DNA from: Halobacteriales archaeon SW_10_68_16
GTDB lineage: Archaea > Halobacteriota > Halobacteria > Halobacteriales > Haloarculaceae
Direction of reading: 5' to 3'
Length of the DNA stretch: 8,193 bases
Assembly: GCA_003023485.1 (NCBI GenBank)
Contig: PXSG01000107.1
Span: 1 to 8,193, forward strand
Shown here: positions 6,831 through 8,193 of the stretch, piece after piece
Position numbering within the stretch: the first letter of the stretch is position 1
How the letters are laid out: every line of letters begins with the position of its first letter
Notes under the pieces: model-generated
What the model was told of the DNA's origin: nothing
The model's input: the letters and a program-made list of their open reading frames with translations, nothing else
The model's database searches: none
Position numbers and translations under genes: made by a program

Positions 6831-6890
6831 GTGCGTTCGGACGTCGGGACTGGTTTTGTATAAACCCACCGAATACACCGGCCTGTCCCG
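6831..6890 (-). promoter_or_regulatory. TATA-box promoter of the halocyanin/bc-complex operon
   Basis: This 60-base gap between two same-strand genes contains an AT-rich core in GC-rich surroundings. Read on the minus strand it is GGGTTTATACAAAACC, with TTTATA at 6864-6859 matching the haloarchaeal TATA consensus. Its centre is about 31 bases from the ATG at 6830. Transcription normally starts about 26-27 bases downstream of the centre, which would leave a leader of only about 4-5 bases, so the mRNA is probably leaderless or nearly so. No clear BRE or operator repeat is seen. It probably drives all seven genes down to 2656. Confidence 0.72.
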
Positions 6891-7754
6891 CTATGTCGTG
6901 TCCTCACCGTCGCCGTCTTCGCCGGGGACGGTCACGTTTTCGTCATCCTCGAAGAACTCCTCGGGGAGGCCGTCGATCTCCCGGAGAACGTCGGGCCGTT
7001 CGCCGTCTGCGAGCCCGACGGCGCGCAACCGGTCGCGGAACTCCTCGGCGCGGAACTTCTCGGAGAGCCGGGCGTTGGCCACGACGGCCAACAGAAAGAT
7101 GCCGACGGCGAGAAAGCCCAGCGCCGCGACGACGAGAAAGACGAGGTTCAGCCCCTGCGTGCTCGTCCCCGGCCGGGAGAGGGCGCCGGTCAGGTACAGC
7201 ACCCACGTCCCGAGCAGGACCAGCCCCGCGAGGACGTGGATCCCGGCGACGACCTGCAGGACGGTGTTGCCGAGCTGGCTGGAACTGTCGTCGGGCACCT
7301 CGTGGGGCCGGGGCAACAGGTCGCCCTCGGGCATCTCGGGGATGTCGTAGGTATCCATCGAGCACAGCGCCACCGTGGGCTTGACGTCCCGCAGGACGGT
7401 GCCCCGCCCCTCGACGCTGCCGTCGGGGTACACCGCGGCGTATCCCGAGTCCGAGTACGCGATCAGGAGGTCCTCGAAGCGCTCGACGCGCGCGAAGACG
7501 TCGCGGTCGCGCACCCGGGATTTGAGGTCGGCCTCCACCCGGTCCAGCAGGCGCTCGCCCGTGATCCACGTCTCCGGGTCGAAGGCCGCCTCCCACTCCT
7601 CGGGGCTCATCGCCGCCATCTCCCGGGGGCCGAAGTTCTCGAAGTCGTCCTCCTCCTCGACCCGGCGGCGCAGCGCCCCGATGTCCCCGTCGTCGGCCGC
7701 GTCGGTGCCGTCGGCCTCGGCGCGCTGGCGCGACTCGTCGGGGGACTCGCTCAT
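6891..7754 (-). CDS. Uncharacterised two-helix membrane protein with large acidic soluble domain (DUF7319-like)
   Basis: Encodes 287 residues from ATG 7754-7752, ending in TAG at 6893-6891. Residues 1-160 are soluble and acidic: a disordered start, then helical sequence with EEEDDFENFG, then a probably beta-rich part (YSDSGYAAVYPDGSVEGRG, about 100-118). Two transmembrane segments follow (about 163-190 and 203-228). The tail is charged, with LSEKFRAEEFRDRLRAVGL and an acidic end. The only cysteine is C131; no enzyme motif is seen. From memory, haloarchaeal genomes carry this family (probably DUF7319) upstream of the halocyanin/Rieske operon. It is on the same strand as that operon but separated from it by its promoter, so it may be expressed apart. 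A role in assembly or regulation of the bc complex is a guess from position only. Confidence 0.85.
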   Translation of the reverse strand: MSESPDESRQRAEADGTDAADDGDIGALRRRVEEEDDFENFGPREMAAMSPEEWEAAFDPETWITGERLLDRVEADLKSRVRDRDVFARVERFEDLLIAYSDSGYAAVYPDGSVEGRGTVLRDVKPTVALCSMDTYDIPEMPEGDLLPRPHEVPDDSSSQLGNTVLQVVAGIHVLAGLVLLGTWVLYLTGALSRPGTSTQGLNLVFLVVAALGFLAVGIFLLAVVANARLSEKFRAEEFRDRLRAVGLADGERPDVLREIDGLPEEFFEDDENVTVPGEDGDGEDTT

Positions 7755-7797
7755 TACCGGTTTCTTGGGGAGGGAGACCCCTTAGCGTGACGGTCGA
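7755..7797 (-). promoter_or_regulatory. Short intergenic gap with a weak TATA-like element
   Basis: These 43 bases separate the stop of the 93-residue protein gene from the ATG at 7754. The only promoter-like sequence on the minus strand is GCTAAGG (around 7786-7780), centred about 29 bases before the ATG, the right distance for a leaderless transcript but a poor match to TTTAWA. There is no Shine-Dalgarno sequence. Read-through from the upstream genes is an equally good explanation. Confidence 0.25.
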
Positions 7798-8079
7798 TCA
7801 CTGGCCAGTCCAGCGCGCGTAGAGGAAGACACAGACGGCGGTGGCAAACCAGACGAGCGCGCCGACGCGGACGGCAAACGAGACACGCTGGGGCCAGGTC
7901 GGGAGCGTCACCGACAGCGAGAGCGCGGCCACCAGCGGCGCGCCGACCGCGACCGTCACGACGAAGGTGACCTGCATGACCCACCCGTAGTCGATCCCGT
8001 CGGGGTCGGTCCGCTCGCGCCTCGGTGTCACTGGCGGCCGTTCCCGCTCGACCGGTATAGTCGTATCCGTTCGGGTCAC
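7798..8079 (-). CDS. Small two-helix membrane protein with GTG start (DUF5822-like)
   Basis: Encodes 93 residues if started at GTG 8079-8077. That codon overlaps the TGA stop of the upstream hydrolase as GTGA, a classic 4-base coupling overlap. A longer in-frame ATG at 8145 would add 22 residues that are only the shifted reading of the hydrolase 3' end, so it is rejected. The N-terminal 30 residues are charged and proline-rich (TIPVERERPPVTPRRERTDP), followed by DGIDYGWVMQ and two transmembrane segments (about 33-57 and 66-88) joined by SVTLPTWPQR. The DGIDYGWVMQVTF region and the overall layout recall, from memory, the haloarchaeal family DUF5822. No catalytic or cofactor residues are visible and the function is unknown. 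Confidence 0.8.
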   Translation of the reverse strand: MTRTDTTIPVERERPPVTPRRERTDPDGIDYGWVMQVTFVVTVAVGAPLVAALSLSVTLPTWPQRVSFAVRVGALVWFATAVCVFLYARWTGQ

Positions 8080-8193
8080 AGGAACCGGTCGGCGTCCTCG
8101 ATGCCGAGAAACGATGCGACAGCCTCGGAGAAAGCGTCGGGGCACTCGACCATGGCCAGGTGGGCGGCGTCCGCGAGGACACGGCAGGTCGCG
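8076..8193 (-). CDS. Alpha/beta-hydrolase, C-terminal 38 residues only (start outside window)
   Basis: A minus-strand frame runs from the right edge to TGA at 8078-8076, encoding 38 residues. The segment VLADAAHLAMVECPDAF, followed by SEAVASFLG, matches the usual end of alpha/beta-hydrolases: a catalytic His after small residues (here bases 8162-8160), then E-x-P-x-x-F and an amphipathic last helix ending in V-x-x-FL. The nucleophile and acid residues lie outside the window, so substrate and subfamily cannot be judged. The stop overlaps the GTG start of the next gene, so the two are probably co-transcribed. The assignment rests on a short pattern but fits well. Confidence 0.72.
   Translation of the reverse strand, partial: ATCRVLADAAHLAMVECPDAFSEAVASFLGIEDADRFL

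Noticed and set aside
6831..6878. Longer halocyanin start at ATG 6878
   Set aside because: It would put the TATA box inside the coding region and add 16 residues before a complete Tat signal.
7764..7782. Possible hairpin terminator (GGGG ... CCCC) between 7755 and 7797
   Set aside because: Only a 4-pair stem and no following T-tract on either strand; not distinguishable from chance in GC-rich DNA.
1..8193. Search for CRISPR repeats, tRNA/rRNA genes, transposases, integrases, toxin-antitoxin or defence genes
   Set aside because: No direct-repeat array, RNA-gene signature or mobile/defence protein seen by eye; gene content is housekeeping energy metabolism plus a helicase.

Overview
This window is typical haloarchaeal (Halobacteria) chromosome. 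It is GC-rich, most codons end in G or C, the predicted soluble regions are strongly acidic (D/E-rich), two exported proteins carry twin-arginine (Tat) signals, and the first gene of the main operon has an archaeal TATA box placed for an almost leaderless transcript. The genus cannot be fixed from this stretch alone. I see no rRNA, tRNA, CRISPR array, insertion sequence or other sign of a mobile element. This is a core energy-metabolism locus beside a repair/RNA helicase, not an accessory island.

Layout. Positions 1-2655 (+) hold the 3' nine-tenths or so of an Lhr-type superfamily 2 helicase that enters from the left. Its stop codon directly abuts the stop of a converging operon. That operon (2656-6830, minus strand, read right to left) contains seven tightly packed genes: membrane-anchored halocyanin (6180-6830), a small two-helix membrane protein (5782-6180), a Rieske iron-sulfur protein (4923-5780), the cytochrome b N-terminal half (4117-4920), the cytochrome b C-terminal half (3307-4113), and two more small membrane proteins (2912-3307 and 2656-2919). 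Gaps are at most 3 bases, or the genes overlap. The promoter lies in the only sizeable gap inside this block (6831-6890). Further right, on the same strand, are a two-helix membrane protein with a large acidic soluble domain (6891-7754), a 93-residue two-helix protein (7798-8079), and the last 38 codons of an alpha/beta-hydrolase (8076-8193), which overlaps the preceding gene by GTGA.

How the genes work together. The operon encodes a quinol:halocyanin oxidoreductase, the haloarchaeal version of a bc1/b6f complex. Menaquinol would be oxidised at the Qo site built from the two cytochrome b halves and the Rieske protein. One electron goes to the Rieske cluster and on to the blue-copper halocyanin outside the cell; the other crosses the two b hemes. 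No c-type heme motif (CXXCH) occurs in any gene here, so the copper protein appears to stand in for cytochrome c1/f. The three small membrane proteins in the operon are unassigned and are good candidates for accessory subunits or assembly factors. No clearly new system is visible. The points most worth checking are the hybrid architecture of this complex and the uncharacterised small subunits.
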